From RGIG5952 sp045603485 (GTDB taxonomy: Bacteria; Verrucomicrobiota; Kiritimatiellia; RFP12; JAAYLN01): 64,000 bases of DNA. Shown piece after piece: positions 27,876 to 36,367 of the stretch. Below the pieces are notes generated by a model. The model was not told the origin of the DNA and made no database searches. It saw nothing but the letters and a program-made list of their open reading frames with translations. Within the stretch, counting starts at the first letter, position 1, and the number at the start of each line of letters is the position of its first letter. The DNA lies in assembly GCA_045603485.1 (NCBI GenBank), contig JAZUMF010000077.1, positions 47,609 through 111,608 of the forward strand, read 5' to 3'. The translations under genes were made by a program, and so were the position numbers.

Positions 27876-28400
27876 TTACGCCTCGGCGCCACCGTCCTTG
27901 TCGGCCTTGGCCTTGAGGACGTAGAGAGCGCTCGTGAGAGGTGCAACAAAGACACGCACGAGATTGGTGGCAGGAGCCATGAATGTGGCGAGGAGCTGTG
28001 CACGGAGCTGATCCTTGGAAGGAAGCTTCGAGAGAGCCTCAACATCAGTCTTGGAGAGCGCGACCTTGTCGAGCTCGCCGCCCTTGATGTCGGCCTTTTC
28101 ATGTTCCTTGACAAATTTGCAGACAATCTTGGCAAGCTCAGAAGCATCGCCCTTACCGGTGATAACAGCGGTAGGACCTGCGAGCATACCAGAGATATCA
28201 GCCCAACCGAGTTCGTCGGCAGCCTTCTTGACAAGAGTATTCTTGGCAATCAAGCAACGACCCTCGAGAGGGAGAATAGCCTTACGGAGCTCATGAAGCT
28301 CAGAAACTGTGAGACCGCCGTAGGCCAAAACGATTACGCTGTCCGAATCCTTAAGACGATCAGTGATCTCTTGAAGAATAGCAATTTTTTCGACTCTCAT
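27876..28400 (-). CDS. rplJ: Ribosomal protein L10
   Basis: 174-aa L10. It has the conserved fold with GLTVSELHELRKAI near residue 30 and IAKNTLVKKAADE near 55, then a C-terminal helix that carries the L7/L12 dimers. It anchors the stalk to 23S rRNA next to L11. It lies 12 bases after rplA in the usual order. The C-terminal extension (KAKADKDGGAEA) is charged and slightly longer than average. Confidence 0.98.
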   Translation of the reverse strand: MRVEKIAILQEITDRLKDSDSVIVLAYGGLTVSELHELRKAILPLEGRCLIAKNTLVKKAADELGWADISGMLAGPTAVITGKGDASELAKIVCKFVKEHEKADIKGGELDKVALSKTDVEALSKLPSKDQLRAQLLATFMAPATNLVRVFVAPLTSALYVLKAKADKDGGAEA

Positions 28401-28412
28401 TGCGAAATCTCC

Positions 28413-29111
28413 TTATTCGGCGTCAGAGCCAAAGCTGTAGGCGACAGGAACGCCAACGCCCATGGTGGAGCTAATCGTCACAGAACGAATAAAGACACCC
28501 TTGGCGCTTGCAGGACGCTCTGCGTTGACAGCGGTGAGAATTGACTTGATGTTCTCGGCAAGCTTGTCAGCCTCGAAGCTAAGCTTACCAGCGACAACAC
28601 TTACATTACCGGTGCGATCCATACGGAACTCAACACGGCCACCCTTAGCGGCGATAACTGCAGGACCGACATCGTCGGTAACTGTACCAGTCTTGGGGTT
28701 AGGCATAAGGCCGCGAGGACCGAGAACACGACCGAGCTTACGGACTTCCTTCATGGCGTCCGTTGTTGAAATTGCGACATCAAACTCAGTCCAGCCACTC
28801 TTGACCTTCTCAATCAAATCATCGTATCCTGCCTCTTCAGCACCGGCAGCCTTAGCGGCATCAGCGGCCTCGCCGGCAGCGAAGACGATAACGCGGACGG
28901 ACTTACCGGTTCCGTTAGGAAGGCTTACGGTGCCACGGACAGTCTGGTCAGACTTTGTGGGGTCGGCGCCGAGACGCATTGCGACTTCAACAGTCTCGTC
29001 AAACTTAGCGCCTGGATGAGCCTTGATAAAATTAACTGCCTCGTCGAGAGCGACGGGAGCCTTGGGAGCCTGCTTAAGAGACTCGCGGTACTTCTTACTG
29101 TGCTTTGCCAT
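28413..29111 (-). CDS. rplA: Ribosomal protein L1
   Basis: 232-aa L1. Signature segments are MRLGADPTKSDQTVRGTVSLP near residue 45, LGRVLGPRGLMPNPKTGTVT near 125-145, and IRSVTISSTMGVGVPV near the end. L1 binds the 23S rRNA stalk that moves E-site tRNA. In many bacteria it represses its own rplK-rplA message; no leader mimic was identified here. It lies 14 bases after rplK. Confidence 0.98.
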   Translation of the reverse strand: MAKHSKKYRESLKQAPKAPVALDEAVNFIKAHPGAKFDETVEVAMRLGADPTKSDQTVRGTVSLPNGTGKSVRVIVFAAGEAADAAKAAGAEEAGYDDLIEKVKSGWTEFDVAISTTDAMKEVRKLGRVLGPRGLMPNPKTGTVTDDVGPAVIAAKGGRVEFRMDRTGNVSVVAGKLSFEADKLAENIKSILTAVNAERPASAKGVFIRSVTISSTMGVGVPVAYSFGSDAE

Positions 29112-29125
29112 TTTAGTCGTCTCCG

Positions 29126-29551
29126 CTAGCCTTCAATTTCAATACCCATTGAACGGGCGGTTCCCATGATGATACGAGCTGCCGCCTCAGGATCTGTTGC
29201 ATTAAGATCTTCAGCCTTCATCTTGACAATCTCGTCAATCTGAGCGCGTGTCACCTTACCGACCTTGACAGAGTTTGGCTTGCCTGAAGCCTTGTCAAGC
29301 TTAGCAGCCTTCTTAAGAAGGACAGCGGCTGGCGGACTGCGAAGAATGAACGAGAAGCTGCGGTCAGCATAAACAGTGATAACGACTGGGATAATAAGTC
29401 CAGCCTTATCCTGGGTCTTGGAGTTAAACTCCTTGCAGAACGCCATGATGTTGACGCCCTGAGCACCAAGCGCAGGTCCGATAGGAGGTGCAGGGTTAGC
29501 CTGACCAGCTGGAACCTGAAGGCGCACGATGCCTGTAACTTTCTTTGCCAT
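29126..29551 (-). CDS. rplK: Ribosomal protein L11
   Basis: 141-aa L11, the standard length. The N-terminal domain has [19 protein letters not shown] (the proline-rich thiostrepton-site region) and [10 protein letters not shown]; the C-terminal domain has [15 protein letters not shown]11 binds the GTPase-associated centre of 23S rRNA and is needed for the RelA stringent response. It begins 65 bases after nusG. Confidence 0.99.
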   Translation of the reverse strand: MAKKVTGIVRLQVPAGQANPAPPIGPALGAQGVNIMAFCKEFNSKTQDKAGLIIPVVITVYADRSFSFILRSPPAAVLLKKAAKLDKASGKPNSVKVGKVTRAQIDEIVKMKAEDLNATDPEAAARIIMGTARSMGIEIEG

Positions 29552-29607
29552 GTTGTGCCTTTTTGTCGTTTAGCGGCTCTCCCGGGTCCCGTCCGGTACC
29601 AACGAGC

Positions 29608-29623
29608 CGGCTGTTATCAGCCG
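29608..29623 (-). terminator. Hairpin across the nusG stop
   Basis: CGGCTG-TTAT-CAGCCG is a perfect 6-bp stem with a 4-base loop at the nusG stop codon. It has no U-tract and probably separates nusG from rplK at the RNA-processing level. Confidence 0.4.
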
Positions 29624-30273
29624 AGAGTTGTGGGCTGAGCAATCTCCTGACGCTCAACTTGCCAGTACTCCAGCTCAACCGCAATAGGTCTACCGAACAC
29701 CGTAACGGTGACATTCAACTTACCGCGGTCAGGATCGACCTTGTCAATAGGTCCACTCGAACCCTTGAAAGCTCCATCTGTAATTTGAACAATCTCACCG
29801 ACCTTATAGTCGATTTTGACGCGGGTCTTGCCCTCTTCGCCATTCGTCTGCTCAAATATATCCGATACTTCGCGCTCGGACAAGGCGCTTGGCTTATCAC
29901 CGCCAAGAAAACCGATGATACCAGGCGTATCCTTAATGAAACGCCAAACCCCGATATTCAAAACCTTCTTGTGTGGCTTAGCTGGATTTGGAACATTCCA
30001 AATAGCCGCCTGAACGAGAAGATAACCGGGGAAAAATTTGCGGGAAATGGTGCGCTTTTTATTCTGACGAGTCTCCGTAACACGCTCGGTAGGTACAACG
30101 ACCATACCAACTGAGTCAGAGAGCTCTTCGGTAATCTTTTGAGCGTCAATATAACGCTTGGAACGCATTTCCTGACCGGTAAGACAGTGAACAACAAACC
30201 ACTGCATTCCCTCGCGATTGATTTCCTCGCCCTGGGGAAGTCCCACAATACCATCCTCTAATTGCTCATCCAT
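29617..30273 (-). CDS. nusG: Transcription termination/antitermination factor NusG
   Basis: 218 aa from the ATG at 30273 (AGGAG 7 bases upstream); an in-frame upstream extension covers the spacer and is rejected. The NGN domain starts at about residue 22 (MQWFVVHCLTGQEMRSKRYID) and includes FFPGYLLVQ. The KOW motif is near residue 170 (VGEIVQITDGAFKGSSGPIDKVD). NusG binds the RNA polymerase clamp, suppresses pausing, and links to Rho or ribosomal protein S10. The length is slightly above the 180 aa typical of proteobacteria because of a loop between the NGN and KOW domains. It follows secE, as usual. Confidence 0.98.
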   Translation of the reverse strand: MDEQLEDGIVGLPQGEEINREGMQWFVVHCLTGQEMRSKRYIDAQKITEELSDSVGMVVVPTERVTETRQNKKRTISRKFFPGYLLVQAAIWNVPNPAKPHKKVLNIGVWRFIKDTPGIIGFLGGDKPSALSEREVSDIFEQTNGEEGKTRVKIDYKVGEIVQITDGAFKGSSGPIDKVDPDRGKLNVTVTVFGRPIAVELEYWQVERQEIAQPTTLG

Positions 30274-30332
30274 GATATGCTCCTGCCTTACTAAAATAGC
30301 CAATGCGACAGCGCGCCCATCAAATTCGCCAC

Positions 30333-30569
30333 TTAGGCCCCGATGACAATCTTGAGAACCCACTCAATAATCTTGTCAAAAACAAGAACTGTCGCCGAAA
30401 GGATAACGATAAAAACAAGGACGACAATTGTAGACTCGACAAGTTCCTTACCCTTTGGCCAGGTAATTCTGTGGAATTCTGCGCCAACCTCGCTGAAAAA
30501 GCCGGAAATGACGGCCTTAACACCATCGAACTTGTCACTGTTTTTCTCAACATCGTTTTGTTCGCTCAT
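30333..30569 (-). CDS. secE: Preprotein translocase subunit SecE
   Basis: 78-aa SecE of the single-helix type. The amphipathic segment FFSEVGAEFHRITWPKGKELV (signature WPK) precedes one transmembrane helix (about residues 48-70). SecE clamps the SecY channel. The start has GAGG shortly upstream. It sits between tRNA-Trp and nusG, the classical order. Confidence 0.97.
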   Translation of the reverse strand: MSEQNDVEKNSDKFDGVKAVISGFFSEVGAEFHRITWPKGKELVESTIVVLVFIVILSATVLVFDKIIEWVLKIVIGA

Positions 30570-30641
30570 TTCCTCACCCTCTTTCTACGCAAAAAACACC
30601 CTGCCATCCAAATCTCTCATTCAACAGCAAGGTTGCCAAAC

Positions 30642-30715
30642 TGGCAGGGTAGGCAGGAATCGAACCCACATCAACGGTTTTGGAGACCGCCGCACTGCCA
30701 TTGTGCTACTACCCT
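30642..30715 (-). tRNA. trnW: tRNA-Trp (CCA anticodon)
   Basis: 74 nt including an encoded 3' CCA. The acceptor stem AGGGTAG pairs perfectly with CTACCCT, the anticodon loop reads CTCCAAA (CCA, tryptophan), and the T-loop is GTTCGATTC. It lies between rpmG and secE, a common position for tRNA-Trp. Confidence 0.97.
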
Positions 30716-30743
30716 ATCCTAAAAAAATCCTTCTCAGCCGAAA

Positions 30744-30896
30744 TTACTTGACTTCCTTGTGAACGGTGCGCTTGCGCTCGTTCGGGCAGTACTTTGTAAT
30801 TTCAAAACGATTGGTCTGCGTCCGCTTATTGCGGGTTGTCGTATAATTACGGCGTTTGCACTCTGTGCATGCCAAAATTGCTAATTCACGCGGCAT
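30744..30896 (-). CDS. rpmG: Ribosomal protein L33
   Basis: 50-aa L33: [20 protein letters not shown], then a basic stretch ending [14 protein letters not shown]. One cysteine pair of the zinc form is present (CTEC) while the second half has only one Cys, so it may be an intermediate type. L33 is part of the large subunit near the E site. It is the first gene of the rpmG-tRNA-secE-nusG series and has its own promoter just upstream. Confidence 0.96.
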   Translation of the reverse strand: MPRELAILACTECKRRNYTTTRNKRTQTNRFEITKYCPNERKRTVHKEVK

Positions 30897-30929
30897 CTTT
30901 TTACCTCTCTCGAAAAATACAAGGCCATT

Positions 30930-30958
30930 ATATTACCAAAAAATTAAGATATTGTCTA
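30930..30958 (-). promoter_or_regulatory. Promoter of rpmG-secE-nusG
   Basis: TAGACA (30953-30958) and TAATAT (30930-30935) are 17 bases apart on the minus strand, with TATAAT overlapping at 30927-30932. It lies about 35 bases upstream of rpmG, just after the stop of the surface-protein gene. Confidence 0.5.
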
Positions 30959-30968
30959 CAACTTTTTT

Positions 30969-33161
30969 CTAGTACAACAATAATTGTGTCGCAAATCCCC
31001 CTGGCCAATACTCAAAGCAGCCAATATCAACCGCTCCGTTTAGCCGCTTCTTTCTATCGGCATCAAGGCTGCTTTCCGTATAAAAATGATCTACTCCACT
31101 GTCCCTGGCAGGTGATTTCGCCCGAGGCATATACCAATGCGCCCGTGAATCACGCCCTTCATTGAACAAAGGCCGATTGCTTTGCCTGCTATCAGTCAAT
31201 GTCGGAGTTCCTGTTACATTTTCGTAAATAGCATTCCAATGTTTTCCGCCACCAATGTCAGATGGAATATTACCATTAAAAAGACAATTTGTCGTTATAC
31301 TCTTCGTCATTGCCGCATTGATGGTTTTATTATTGACTAAAGTACAATTCACTGCATTATATCCAATAAGCGTATAACTTGCCCCCAATGTTTTATTATT
31401 GTCAAAGAGACAATTATACAAGCAGATAGAAGCATCCGCGCCGCCCATATTCGTTGCCGAATTTGCAAAAATCACGCAATTACTGACAATGACCCTGCTT
31501 CTCGTATCTCCTCCAACTGCACCACCTGCGTTTTGCGCATAATTATGAGAAAATAGCGACATATTACATGCCCCTCTGTAAAGACCTCCGCCATTCTTGG
31601 CAAGATTATTTAAGAACTTTGAATTCTCATATTTACCTAAGTATCCCGCTCCCCCATAAGACACAGCACTATTGTTACTAAAGACGCAATCTACATATAA
31701 GCCATTACAAGCCGCACCCCCAGAATTTCCTGCTTTATTTCCAAAAAAATTGCATTTTTCAAGTAGCGTTGGCTGAGTTTGATACTCACTATACGCAGCG
31801 CCACCTAAATTTTTAGCATAATTATTTTCAAAATGACACTCAACTGCCTTAGTATAGCTAATTGCACCACCTGAATTCGCTTGATTCCCATAAAAAACAC
31901 AATTTGAAATCGTCCAATATTTACCGTATCGACCTTGACTATAGCCGCCTCCTGCCGACCCTGCAATATTATTTGTAAAATAACATCTAAAAACAGGAGT
32001 TGTCTCCGAAACGGCTCCTCCTTCACCTGTTGAAGTATTACCGATAAAAATACTGTCAACGACAACACCGCCGTTTCGTATTGCACCGCCGGCAGGGCTT
32101 GAATTCCCGATAAATATGCAGTTTGTCACAAATGAAGCATAATTGCCCCCTGTACTATTTATCGCACCCCCGTAATAGCCCCCGGCAGCCGTATTGCTGA
32201 TAAAAGTAGAACTGAAAGCATCCCCAAACTTAACTGCACCTGCAGATCTCTTTGCTGAATTGCAAACAAATAGACAATTCGACACCCCATTACGGGCTGA
32301 TGGATATTGTGGAAAGTAAACAGCTCCTCCGTCTTGTGTTGAAGAGTTATTTGTAAAAACACTATCGGTAACCAAAATCCCCCTGCCATTAAAATATGTA
32401 GCTCCCCCAGAGCCGCCACAAGCTTTATTATCAACAAAGACGCAAGATCTTACATAACTTGCATTACACGATGCACCGCCGTGTATTGCCGCCATATTGC
32501 CGATAAATACGCAATTAGTTGCATATCCATTAAAGATTGCGCCACCTGAAGCAGAATTAGTATTTGACATAAAAAATGACGATACCGCTCCCGTTTTATA
32601 CAATGGAGCACCGCCTGCACCGTGATTTTTTATAATGCGGCAATTGTATGCAACTAAGTCACCATCATTCTTTGAACATAACGCGACCCCGTCTACCGTT
32701 GAATAAAAATTCGATATCGTAAGTGATTCTATGCGAGCTTTAACAGTTGACGCAATTGCACGAACAGCAGGCGGTACATTCGTAGTCAATAAATCGTCAC
32801 TGATATATGTTTCACCGCCACGCCCCACGATAACGACACTTGAAGGATCGCCCGTAGACGATTTTACAGTCAAATACCCCTTTGTTATATTGATACAAGA
32901 TTTGCCTGTAATTCCAGAAATAGTCGAACCTTGCGAATCTGAATAATCATATCTGCCAGGCAAAAGAATAACAGTGTCACCGGCATCCCAGCTCTTTGCA
33001 TTTACCGCCTTATCAATTGCAGCCTGAATCGTACCAGGAGCCTCAGCCGTACACTCGGCATCAACCGCTCCATTTGGCGACGCATACCAAGTTGCCCCAA
33101 ATGCCGAGATCGTTGCTACAAAACAAAAAGTTACAAATGACAGTCTTGCGCCAAAAGTCAT
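30969..33161 (-). CDS. Parallel beta-helix surface protein, choice-of-anchor Q type
   Basis: 730 aa from the ATG at 33161, with GGAGG 5 bases upstream. It has a signal peptide (residues 1-22), then an N-terminal pectate-lyase-like start (TIQAAIDKAVNA...DTVILLPGRYDYSD). From about residue 190 to 620 there are many imperfect repeats with GGA(I/V/A) and CxFxxN, which stack as a right-handed beta helix and recall chlamydial Pmp repeats. The C-terminus holds the RKKRLNGAVDIGCFEY motif of choice-of-anchor Q proteins. There is no autotransporter barrel, so it is probably attached or secreted by another route. Such proteins are abundant in Kiritimatiellota and Lentisphaerota. Binding to glycans or hosts is inference. 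Confidence 0.88.
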   Translation of the reverse strand: MTFGARLSFVTFCFVATISAFGATWYASPNGAVDAECTAEAPGTIQAAIDKAVNAKSWDAGDTVILLPGRYDYSDSQGSTISGITGKSCINITKGYLTVKSSTGDPSSVVIVGRGGETYISDDLLTTNVPPAVRAIASTVKARIESLTISNFYSTVDGVALCSKNDGDLVAYNCRIIKNHGAGGAPLYKTGAVSSFFMSNTNSASGGAIFNGYATNCVFIGNMAAIHGGASCNASYVRSCVFVDNKACGGSGGATYFNGRGILVTDSVFTNNSSTQDGGAVYFPQYPSARNGVSNCLFVCNSAKRSAGAVKFGDAFSSTFISNTAAGGYYGGAINSTGGNYASFVTNCIFIGNSSPAGGAIRNGGVVVDSIFIGNTSTGEGGAVSETTPVFRCYFTNNIAGSAGGGYSQGRYGKYWTISNCVFYGNQANSGGAISYTKAVECHFENNYAKNLGGAAYSEYQTQPTLLEKCNFFGNKAGNSGGAACNGLYVDCVFSNNSAVSYGGAGYLGKYENSKFLNNLAKNGGGLYRGACNMSLFSHNYAQNAGGAVGGDTRSRVIVSNCVIFANSATNMGGADASICLYNCLFDNNKTLGASYTLIGYNAVNCTLVNNKTINAAMTKSITTNCLFNGNIPSDIGGGKHWNAIYENVTGTPTLTDSRQSNRPLFNEGRDSRAHWYMPRAKSPARDSGVDHFYTESSLDADRKKRLNGAVDIGCFEYWPGGFATQLLLY

Positions 33162-33193
33162 AAGAGCCTCCAAAAATTATTCAAATCGTTACC

Positions 33194-33222
33194 ATTCTAT
33201 CATTTATTAACAAACATAACAA
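33194..33222 (-). promoter_or_regulatory. Promoter of the beta-helix protein gene
   Basis: TTGTTA (33217-33222) and TAGAAT (33194-33199) are 17 bases apart on the minus strand, about 30 bases upstream of the start codon. Confidence 0.55.
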
Positions 33223-33329
33223 GAGTGAGACAAAATGATTTAGCCGCAGTATAACTCATTCATAAAAAGGGATGAGAGAGGTAAAGGGAAATAAAAGCGT
33301 AATCCACCGTCATCTCAATCCCTTTTATC

Positions 33330-33520
33330 GCCTCCCCCGCCAAGCATCACTTGGTTCACCGCGTTGACGATGGCATCCACTGCCAGTGTTGTAATATCGC
33401 CTCAAAGAATCGCAACTCTTAACGACCAATCCCTCATACACACTCTTATCCCGCTCCGAGAAGCAACAAAAATCACTTCCACTCCCTCTGCGTCTCTGTG
33501 GGAGAAAAACTACCTCACCG
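33330..33520 (-). pseudogene. Macrodomain gene fragments
   Basis: Two pieces match the intact macrodomain gene at 44596-45141. 33335-33400 matches its first codons (GDITTLA...DAIVNA). 33405-33510 matches its last codons (CFSERDKSVYEGLVV against [15 protein letters not shown]). Their order is reversed relative to a single gene, as if a tandem pair had lost its middle. No intact frame joins them. Confidence 0.7.
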
Positions 33521-33881
33521 GGTCGCTGCAATAGTCTCGTCTCCCGCAATCGCGGCAAAAGTCGCCTCGCCAAACGGAATCGAACTGCTCGACAAGTGTT
33601 GGGTCGTCTGTCAAAACACCGTTCTCAAAATTGCGCTTTTTCTCGGACTTCGCTCCCATTCCAGCGCCGGTGAGATTCGCAGAACCGAAATATGCCTTTA
33701 CACCATCAACGATAATGCATTTGAAATGCACGCGCGGGCAGAGCATTCGTTCCATCGCCGTCCAAAGCATCGGATAGCGGTCGAAGTCGTTCCGCCAGTT
33801 CAGTCCGGGATCCTTCGCATGGATGAACCGCACCTCGACCCCGCGCTTCACCATCCCGTTCAGCACTTCCAAGAACGGCAT
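33510..33881 (-). pseudogene. 5'-truncated PLD nuclease copy
   Basis: 123-codon frame closely matching the last two thirds of the PLD protein at 39778-40296 (same PFLEVL...KRGVEVRFIHAKDPG and HFKCIIVDGVKAYFGSANL). It keeps the catalytic HxK...D...GS motif and the terminal Cys-rich tail (CRDCGRRDYCSDP). An in-frame TAG directly precedes the ATG where the intact protein has GGRDM, so about 50 N-terminal residues are missing. It is probably inactive debris of a duplication. Confidence 0.8.
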
Positions 33882-34112
33882 CTACCCCGCGAGTTCGTCC
33901 GCACCGTAATCTCATTCTCTGTTTTCATACGCTATTACCACAGCAATCTCCGTACCAAAACACACCAAGCCCCGAAACCTTGCGATTTCGGGGTTTGGCA
34001 GTGGTCAGAAAATGACTGGGTGGTCAGTTATATTCCGCCAATTACATCAGCCTATAGAACTGTCTTACGCATTCCTCCACCGCGAAATCCTTGAACACCT
34101 CTTGATAAGTTA
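33882..34112 (-). other. Non-coding flank with the severed 3' end of a nuclease gene
   Basis: Bases 34112 down to 34042 (minus strand) continue the reading frame of the nuclease gene at 34675-35580 if the inserted element and one copy of the target duplication are removed. They would encode about 22 residues ending FYRLM and a TAA at 34042. The rest holds nothing recognisable. Confidence 0.7.
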
Positions 34113-34708
34113 TTATTTTAGGCTCTTCCTTAAAAAGTGTGGGTAGAGTCCTCTTTTTTACTAGATTTGATACAAGTATAACAAAATAATTTGCCACATA
34201 TCAATAATTTTAGACAGAGCCGTAATGAAACGAAAAGGACTGTCCCCTTTATTCGGTACAAAATGAGATTACGGTGCGGAACAAAATGCGAGCGGTAGGT
34301 TTAATTTTATCGCAGAGGCGCAGAGCCGCAGAGATTTTGTAATACTGACGATTTATTGCGTTAGTATAGCGATATTAGTTTGCTATGTCAAGTCTAACAG
34401 TCTGGCACTTAAAGTGTAATAACACTGCGTCATTTGCGACATCAAATGATGTCTTGTGTTTTTATATAAAAAATATTAAACCTTCGTAAAATGTTGTAAT
34501 GTAATAATATATACACAAAATTTTACGGGGGGGGGTGATTTCAAAGCAAAAATTTGACAATCGTTTTTATAAAGGATAAATTATTAGCATTAGGTTAAAT
34601 AAAAGACTTTCTCGGAATGCGTGTTTCAGGTTTTTTATGTAAACTTGATTTTACAACCTAATTCAAAATGGGCTCTACCCACACTTTTTAAGGAAGAACC
34701 TTATTTTA
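34113..34708. mobile_element. 580-bp MITE-like element with 8-bp target duplication
   Basis: Terminal inverted repeats at 34121-34151 and 34670-34700 match at 29 of 31 positions. Both ends are flanked directly by TTATTTTA (34113-34120 and 34701-34708), a perfect 8-bp target duplication. The interior is AT-rich, carries a G9 run near 34530, and has no coding potential for a transposase, so it would need one in trans. The right end lies inside the 3' part of a nuclease gene and provides its present stop codon. Confidence 0.88.
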
Positions 34709-35580
34709 GGACATACTGTAATATCATCTCTAGGTGGAAGCTTCTCTACAAGCCGTTGATATAAAGTCATATAATCGTCACGCGCCTTTTTCGACCATTC
34801 ATCTCCAAAATCAAACACGATTTCAGCGAAGTAGAGCCTACGGCCATTGATATTTTCTTGTTTCTGACCAAACCATCCTTTTTGTGAGGCGTATTTCAAG
34901 CCCATGTAATGTGCAATAACTTGTTTGAGACCATCAATATAATGACTCTTTCCATCAGAAGATACGAGCATGGAGGATGATTCGTCTTTGCCCATTTCGT
35001 ACTTTATCCCATCAAACTTATTGAACAATTCCCGAAAGCAGTTACCATATCTACGGTCTGAAATGTTTTTAGCAACACGGCTACGACAAAGATATTCCGT
35101 AAATTTTGATTCAATAAATAATATTGTTGTATTATTCGACAGAACGACATCCACATTTGATGGGTGTGTATCATTGTCCTCAATTGAATTCTTCACTTCA
35201 AAATGAACATCGGTAAACTTGGCATCTCTATCATTCACCCTAATCACAAGTGGCTGTTCTTCAGTTATTTGCCCGAACATCAAATATGCTATCAGTGAAG
35301 AGGAATGCAAGCGCGTAATACGTGTCAATTCATATCCATCGCCATTTGTTGCCTCATTAAACCTGTCCCTATTGATGAACGGGAAGACGGTTCTTAGAGC
35401 CTCAAAAGAATCTGTTGGGCATTTGGGATTGCCAAAGCAAAACGAGTTTCTCGATGTTTTTCCACGCCATTTAACTGGGTAAATATACTTGCGATTTGAC
35501 TGTACCCAACTGCAATTTGCAAAAAAATTTTTATAGCATGATTTGTCGCTTTTTCGCATCTTCTCGACGATATCATCCAT
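34675..35580 (-). CDS. PD-(D/E)xK-type nuclease, 3' end replaced by MITE
   Basis: 301 aa from the ATG at 35580 (AAAGGA 8 bases upstream); a longer frame reaches into the RAYT gene and is rejected. The core NVDVVLSNN...ILFIESKFTEYL near residues 145-165 fits the D...ExK catalytic pattern of restriction-type nucleases, similar to PGN_0703-family putative endonucleases. The related protein at 38787-39659 has AVEGKMTEYV in the same place. The last eight codons (RFFLKKCG) and the TAG come from the inverted repeat of an inserted element; the original C-terminus of about 22 residues lies beyond it. The nuclease core is intact, so it may still be active. It lies 14 bases after the RAYT gene. Confidence 0.75.
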   Translation of the reverse strand: MDDIVEKMRKSDKSCYKNFFANCSWVQSNRKYIYPVKWRGKTSRNSFCFGNPKCPTDSFEALRTVFPFINRDRFNEATNGDGYELTRITRLHSSSLIAYLMFGQITEEQPLVIRVNDRDAKFTDVHFEVKNSIEDNDTHPSNVDVVLSNNTTILFIESKFTEYLCRSRVAKNISDRRYGNCFRELFNKFDGIKYEMGKDESSSMLVSSDGKSHYIDGLKQVIAHYMGLKYASQKGWFGQKQENINGRRLYFAEIVFDFGDEWSKKARDDYMTLYQRLVEKLPPRDDITVCPKIRFFLKKCG

Positions 35581-35594
35581 TGCGTGAGTCCTTT

Positions 35595-36239
35595 CTATCG
35601 AACCTTTGAGATAGCGCGTTGAACGACCGTCATCTTGCGCGTCAGCCGCACGGGGAACATAAACGGATTCGCCAGCAATGTCAAGTCGCCGATGGCGGTC
35701 CACGAAATCGACGGATCGAGCACCGCATGTCTCAGCCCGCTTCTGCGGACAAAGCGATCTGGATTGAGCGTCTTCCACATCTTTCGCGCCGGATTCATCT
35801 TGATGTACTTGCGTACGGCCGCGAGTGGACGTCCGGCGTTGACGAGGAGCATCCAAAAGTGATCCTCCCACACGAGCGGCGCCTTTTCGCCAATCAACGG
35901 AGCAACCAAATCTTCTCCCTCTCGCCTGAAATGCTGAAACCAGTCAAGAATGTCAAATTCCCGCGCCTTGCTGTAATCTACTATCAACAGCAGATGCAGA
36001 TGATCGGGCATGATGATGAAATTGCTCGCCGTCAGGAACGGCCATCGGGCATGGATGCCGCGCCAAAGGGCTGCCATGGCCCCGCCCGCCGGCGTCAATT
36101 CAACGGCGTACTCTGGCTTGCCGTCGCGCTCCGTCTTCGTTACGATGCGCGACAATACCGCTTTCCTCCCCCGCACGCAAAACGTGAGAAAGAAGAAACG
36201 CCGCCCGCTCTTGTCGAATTGCAATCTCATGCGCCGCAC
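35595..36239 (-). CDS. REP-associated tyrosine transposase (RAYT, Y1 family)
   Basis: 214-aa Y1-type HUH transposase. The HUH metal motif is MPDHLHLLL near residue 80, and the catalytic tyrosine is probably the one in VRKYIKMNPARKMW near residue 142. RAYTs are domesticated IS200/IS605 relatives that act on REP palindromes; a cluster of such palindromes lies directly upstream (36257-36319). A second in-frame ATG three codons later is also possible. A TATAAT element (36353-36358) within AATATGGTATAATATT lies upstream. Confidence 0.88.
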   Translation of the reverse strand: MRRMRLQFDKSGRRFFFLTFCVRGRKAVLSRIVTKTERDGKPEYAVELTPAGGAMAALWRGIHARWPFLTASNFIIMPDHLHLLLIVDYSKAREFDILDWFQHFRREGEDLVAPLIGEKAPLVWEDHFWMLLVNAGRPLAAVRKYIKMNPARKMWKTLNPDRFVRRSGLRHAVLDPSISWTAIGDLTLLANPFMFPVRLTRKMTVVQRAISKVR

Positions 36240-36256
36240 CTCCTGCCGACATCGAT

Positions 36257-36319
36257 CGGGGGACGCCTCCCCCGAACCCCGCTACCGCGTCGACAAGTCG
36301 GGGTTCGGGGCGCAGCCCC
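36257..36319. repeat. REP-like nested palindromes
   Basis: Three overlapping palindromes: CGGGGG-ACGC-CTCCCCCG (36257-36274); CCCCGAACCCCG pairing with CGGGGTTCGGGG (36270-36281 with 36299-36310, 12 perfect pairs, 17-base loop); and GGGGC-GCA-GCCCC (36307-36319). They are adjacent to the RAYT gene, the expected companion. Confidence 0.75.
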
Positions 36320-36352
36320 GGTTGTTGTCCAACTACTCCATGCATGGCCAAT

Positions 36353-36358
36353 ATTATA
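36353..36358 (-). promoter_or_regulatory. -10 box upstream of the RAYT gene
   Basis: TATAAT in the context AATATGGTATAATATT on the minus strand. The same 16 bases occur upstream of the RhuM-PLD gene at 58462-59394. No clear -35. Confidence 0.35.
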
Positions 36359-36367
36359 CCATATTCT

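Noticed and set aside
33325..33573. 82-aa minus-strand frame as a real gene
   Set aside because: It mixes frames of macrodomain fragments and the PLD tail.
35581..35871. Upstream extension of the 34675-35580 nuclease
   Set aside because: The extra 97 codons are an out-of-frame reading of the RAYT gene; the ATG at 35580 has a good ribosome site.
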